DNA of 8,598 bases, from contig JASHVW010000058.1 in NCBI GenBank assembly GCA_030044395.1, positions 1-8,598 of the forward strand. Direction: 5' to 3'. This document shows positions 6,158 to 8,598 of the stretch, one piece after another. Position 1 is the stretch's first letter. Each line of letters starts with the position of its first letter. The position numbers and the translations under genes are program-made. The notes under the pieces are model-generated. The model was not told the DNA's origin, made no database searches, and was given only the letters and a program-made list of their open reading frames with translations. This DNA comes from Verrucomicrobiia bacterium (GTDB lineage Bacteria > Verrucomicrobiota > Verrucomicrobiia > Limisphaerales > UBA11358).

Positions 6158-6460
6158 AAGGTGGACAAGAGGTTTCATCTCGATTCGGTGGCTGACAATG
6201 AGGGGACAACATGGTTTACGTTGGTGATGGAAGACCCCACCAATTATTTCGTGGAGCAATATTATGATTCAAAAATCAGGATTGTCCACGATCGGACAAA
6301 ACGCATTTCGCGCAACGAGCTTAAAAATCATACGGTTAATGGCATTCCATTGATCATGCTCGTTGAAATTAAATTGGAGGAAATTGCCGAAGCCGATTTC
6401 CTTAATTCGCTAAAAAACGCCGTCAAAAAGCGGCCGGCGAATCGTAAAACGTCAATTTAA
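6149..6460 (+). CDS. hypothetical 103-aa protein, AT-richer than neighbours
   Basis: I do not recognise this protein. From a TTG at 6149 it reads MNHKVDKRFHLDSVADNEGT, then TWFTLVMEDPTNYFVEQYYD, a Lys/Arg-rich middle, and a helix LVEIKLEEIAEADFLNSL (71-88) with a basic tail. No signal peptide or membrane span is seen. An in-frame TAG at 6143-6145 limits the start to TTG 6149 or GTG 6161; neither has a convincing Shine-Dalgarno. The mixture of charged and aromatic residues and the absence of frame breaks favour a real gene. Base composition is visibly more AT-rich (AAA, AAT and ATT codons) than the surrounding genes, which may mean later acquisition or weaker codon selection. It converges with the RMD1-like gene. 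Confidence 0.5.
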   Translation: MNHKVDKRFHLDSVADNEGTTWFTLVMEDPTNYFVEQYYDSKIRIVHDRTKRISRNELKNHTVNGIPLIMLVEIKLEEIAEADFLNSLKNAVKKRPANRKTSI

Positions 6461-6461
6461 G

Positions 6462-6485
6462 CTCGCCTGGCGGGGTATTTTGTTT
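6462..6485 (+). terminator. Weak candidate rho-independent terminator
   Basis: Just after the stop at 6458-6460, CTCGC and GCGGG (6462-6466 and 6470-6474) can pair over 5 bp, including one G-T pair, around a 3-nt loop. The T-rich stretch GTATTTTGTTT follows. The stem is short, so the call is tentative. The remaining 80 or so bases before the convergent gene show nothing I can name. Confidence 0.3.
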
Positions 6486-6566
6486 CCGTGGCGTCATCAA
6501 TCCCTATTCCCCAATACAGCCGAATCTGCGCCCGCCATCCCCGAATTCATCCTCCAGTTGTCCGTT

Positions 6567-7649
6567 TTAATGCCGCCGCACCCAAACCAATATCGCCAGG
6601 TCCACCGCGAAAAAGATGACGATGATAATTTCCAGCCACAGCATCCGCAATTCATTCACTTCGGTGTGGACGACGCTGTAGAGCTTGTCCAATTGCGCGA
6701 GCCGCTGCTCGACGCTGGCGCGCCATTGGTCCAGGTAAAACCGGTCGCGCGCGCCCAGATAAACGCGGGCCAGGTGCCAGTCGCCGAAAAACTTCGTGAT
6801 ATGGGTGACTTCATCGGCCAGCTTGGCCACGTCCACCCGGAACCGGCGCAGTTGCCGCAACATCTTGTTTGCCGCGCCAAACATGGGCAGATGCCGCCGC
6901 TCCAGGTCGTCGTAAGCGCGGTCCAGATACAAATCCAGGCGGCGGTCCATCACGCGAAATTCCTCGAGTTGGAGATTGGCCAATTCGAGCGCATAGAGCA
7001 CATCATCCACGTAGCCGGTCAGGTCGGCGATGAGCGCGGCGTCCCAATCAATCACGGCCAGGTCCGTGTTTTCAAAGGAGCGCTGGATGCGCAGCACTTC
7101 GCCGACTTGCGCCTCGCTCAAATCTTCCGGGGCGGTCTCCGCGAGCAGTCCGGCCACGTCGCGCCGGTGCGCGGCCAGCCAGACGTTTACGTCGCTCGCG
7201 CCGGCCAAATCGGTGAGGCAGAAAACCGTGTAGGCTTCCGGTGTGGGACATTCCTGTTGCCCGACCATCAAATCTTTCAAGCTGCCGGAAACCTGGCCGC
7301 AAAACTTCAGCGCAAAGGAATCCAACGGCTCGCCGGTGTCCAGTTTGGGGTTATGAAACGGCATCAAATCGGCGAGCGATTGAATTTCAAACGACACGCG
7401 CGCCATGACGGTGACGACGCCGACGTTGTAGATGCGGATGAGCAGGCGCATCGGCGCCCCGCGGACCCTCATTTCGAGCGGATGCGGTTCAATGGCGAGC
7501 GGTTTGTAGAGCGGCATGTCCTTGGGGAGCGTGCGGTCCATTTTAATTTCAAACGGAAACGGTTTTTCAGAAAGAATTTCCTGCACTCGCGACGTGATAA
7601 TTTCGTTGGCCACGTCGAATGCGTAGAGATAAACCACTTCACCTTTCAT
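6567..7649 (-). CDS. tail-anchored membrane protein, RMD1/YagE (DUF155)-like
   Basis: The 360-aa protein starts MKGEVVYLYAFDVANEI and carries beta-rich sequence to about residue 100, including IRIYNVGVVTVMARVSFE. A long helical part follows. The C-terminus reads R-V-Y-L-G-A-R-D-R, then WRASVEQRLAQLDKLYSVVH (304-323) and WLEIIIVIFFAVDLAILVWV (338-357). A coiled-coil pair before a final L-E-I-I-I-V-I span is the layout of the RMD1/YagE family, whose yeast and mitochondrial members are membrane-attached with unknown biochemistry. N-terminal similarity to that family is weaker, so the assignment is tentative. The start lies inside the upstream 46-aa ORF (11-nt overlap, different frame) and has no Shine-Dalgarno of its own, suggesting translational coupling. 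A 415-aa ORF on the other strand is a shadow of this gene. Confidence 0.65.
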   Translation of the reverse strand: MKGEVVYLYAFDVANEIITSRVQEILSEKPFPFEIKMDRTLPKDMPLYKPLAIEPHPLEMRVRGAPMRLLIRIYNVGVVTVMARVSFEIQSLADLMPFHNPKLDTGEPLDSFALKFCGQVSGSLKDLMVGQQECPTPEAYTVFCLTDLAGASDVNVWLAAHRRDVAGLLAETAPEDLSEAQVGEVLRIQRSFENTDLAVIDWDAALIADLTGYVDDVLYALELANLQLEEFRVMDRRLDLYLDRAYDDLERRHLPMFGAANKMLRQLRRFRVDVAKLADEVTHITKFFGDWHLARVYLGARDRFYLDQWRASVEQRLAQLDKLYSVVHTEVNELRMLWLEIIIVIFFAVDLAILVWVRRH

Positions 7650-7779
7650 GATGAAAGGCTAGCCGACGCGGGGGATTTGTCGAGGAAGAGGCTGGGCTGT
7701 TTGTGTCATCCGCGAGAACGAGCATAAGTGTTCCGGCCAGCCTAGTCAGCATTACTATGGTCAATAATACTTCTTCCAT
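7639..7779 (-). CDS. 46-aa single-span membrane protein upstream of the RMD1-like gene
   Basis: The reading starts at ATG 7779, with GGAG 5 nt upstream, the best ribosome binding site in this part of the window. It encodes MEEVLLTIVMLTRLAGTLML followed by VLADDTNSPASSSTNPPRRL and a short basic end. Residues 4-22 form one hydrophobic span; the tail is Ser/Pro-rich, then basic. Its TGA (7639-7641) overlaps the start of the RMD1-like gene (ATG 7649) by 11 nt, so it may be a small subunit or a leader that feeds ribosomes to the larger gene. The same frame extends to 7857, but the added 26 residues have no ribosome site and look non-coding. No family is recognised; a ribosome-loading leader without protein function is possible. 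Confidence 0.55.
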   Translation of the reverse strand: MEEVLLTIVMLTRLAGTLMLVLADDTNSPASSSTNPPRRLAFHHER

Positions 7780-7784
7780 ATTTT

Positions 7785-7790
7785 CTCCAA
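7785..7790 (-). promoter_or_regulatory. Ribosome binding site of the 46-aa membrane ORF
   Basis: On the minus strand TTGGAG is followed by AAAAT and the ATG at 7779. This decides the start of the small gene at 7779 rather than the longer open frame from 7857. Confidence 0.55.
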
Positions 7791-7883
7791 GGTGAAATTG
7801 TTTTGGGTTTCCGTCAACCCCGCATCGCCGTTGCTGTGTGACGAAATTTATCTTCATTAACGCCGTTTATAAATAGTGTGCTC

Positions 7884-8598
7884 TTACGGTTTGATATTCA
7901 CGGAAAAACTGGTGCTGCCGTTGCCATGTGGCCCATCGTAGTGAAGCGTTGCCACCCAATCCCCACCCATCCCTGGGTTTATTTGCGCGCGATACTGGCC
8001 GGGTGTGCCGGTTGACTCAATCGTCGCGCTGCTGTGCATCACCATGCCGGGCATATTCATGTTCAAATCAAATTTGACCGTTCCAGCATTCACGAGTTCG
8101 CCGCTGACGGAATTGCTAAACTCAATGAAAAAGTCATTCACCGAGCTTTGCAATTGGTCATTCGGAGCGATGAAACTGATTATCAAATCGTTCACTCTCT
8201 GTGTGGCAAAGGACCTTCCAGAAACAGCGCCGCCTGAATTCGTACGGCCGATTCTTTGCCAAACGGAATATCCGCTCAGGCCGATTGTGATTATGAGAAT
8301 TACGATTACCCAATGCCAGGAACGGCGCGTGGGGGGAGTTTGAGTGATTTCAGCCGGCGCTGGCGGCGTTTGGCAAGGCGGTGACGTTAGCATCGTGGAA
8401 ACAGACTTTGCTTTTAAATAATGTTTGCGCCAGAAAACGAAAATCACTGGATACAAAAGAAGCCCGATAATGCCGGTAGTGATCGCCCCGCCAATCATCG
8501 GCGCGGCGATGCGCTTCATCACATCCGCCCCGGATTCAGTCACAGGCGACCACATGATGGGTATGAGGCCAAACAAGATGGCGCACACGGTCATCACT
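7884..8598 (-). CDS. CusA/CzcA-type heavy-metal RND efflux permease C-terminus fused to a FixH/YtkA-like domain (N-terminus outside window)
   Basis: The frame is open to the window edge, so only the last 238 or so codons are present (numbering from the edge). Residues 1-60 are the end of a heavy-metal RND pump: MTVCAILFGLIPIMWSP, then GADVMKRIAAPMIGG and a last span ending LLLYPVIFVFWRKHYL, as in CusA/CzcA, which export Cu(I)/Ag(I) or Zn/Co/Cd. CusA normally ends here. This protein continues through a Pro-rich cytoplasmic linker (69-92), an extra span WVIVILIITIGLSGYSVW (96-113) and a periplasmic domain (about 134-237). That domain resembles the FixH/YtkA fold: VNDFFIEFSNSVSGELVNAG, the Met-rich MNMPGMVMH (180-188), then GQYRAQINPGMGGDWVATLH. 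The Met cluster could bind Cu(I). A fused metal receiver or chaperone is my inference. A 104-bp gap separates it from the small membrane ORF. Confidence 0.85.
   Translation of the reverse strand, partial: VMTVCAILFGLIPIMWSPVTESGADVMKRIAAPMIGGAITTGIIGLLLYPVIFVFWRKHYLKAKSVSTMLTSPPCQTPPAPAEITQTPPTRRSWHWVIVILIITIGLSGYSVWQRIGRTNSGGAVSGRSFATQRVNDLIISFIAPNDQLQSSVNDFFIEFSNSVSGELVNAGTVKFDLNMNMPGMVMHSSATIESTGTPGQYRAQINPGMGGDWVATLHYDGPHGNGSTSFSVNIKP

Noticed and set aside
6500..6556. Minus-strand 17-codon frame after a GGAGG sequence downstream of the RMD1-like gene
   Set aside because: The GGAGG abuts the ATG with no spacer and the peptide has no features.
6480..7727. 415-aa open frame on the plus strand
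   Set aside because: It is antisense to the RMD1-like gene, whose protein has a credible coiled coil, membrane span and start context. The plus-strand product is His/Gln/Val-rich with no domain pattern, typical of a high-GC shadow frame.

Overview
The window is a high-GC, densely packed bacterial segment with a mosaic of short operons on both strands. Gene content (a type IV pilus retraction ATPase, a CusA-type RND pump, a small secreted helical protein with a D-x-D-Y-x-G-H-R motif, a methyltransferase/FAD-oxidoreductase pair) and the style of its palindromic repeat suggest a Gram-negative of the Verrucomicrobiota/Planctomycetota group. Verrucomicrobiota (Limisphaerales/Pedosphaera-like) is my best guess. 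This is an inference from memory of such genomes, not a database result.

Left part (1-3081). A truncated GNAT acetyltransferase gene leaves the window leftward. Divergent from it is a tight three-gene operon: a class I SAM methyltransferase (571-1248), an FAD-dependent oxidoreductase of the geranylgeranyl-reductase-like group (1250-2440) and a ThiE-type thiamine-phosphate synthase (2437-3081). The spacings are 1 nt, then a 4-nt ATGA overlap. Two of these genes carry repeat DNA read in frame. A roughly 128-bp composite palindrome sits at the N-terminus of the oxidoreductase. A heptanucleotide tandem repeat sits between the QED and GLSTHS motifs of ThiE.

Middle part (3078-6460). On the minus strand are a PilT/PilU-family ATPase and, downstream of it, a small signal-peptide protein of unknown function whose stop codon overlaps the stop of thiE tail to tail. 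Next is a STAS/SpoIIAA-like protein gene on the minus strand, divergent from an unrecognised 173-aa protein gene. After a 160-bp gap that may hold a decayed minus-strand fragment comes a more AT-rich, unrecognised 103-aa ORF with a probable TTG start.

Right part (6567-8598), all minus strand. A truncated CusA-type RND pump subunit whose C-terminus is fused, through an extra membrane span, to a periplasmic FixH/YtkA-like domain lies upstream. It is followed by a 46-aa predicted single-span membrane protein with a good ribosome binding site. That gene overlaps the start of a 360-aa tail-anchored protein resembling the RMD1/YagE (DUF155) family.

No tRNA, rRNA, CRISPR array, transposase or phage gene was found. 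The most unusual features are the in-frame repeat insertions in two adjacent genes, the small-ORF/RMD1 coupling and the CusA-YtkA fusion.
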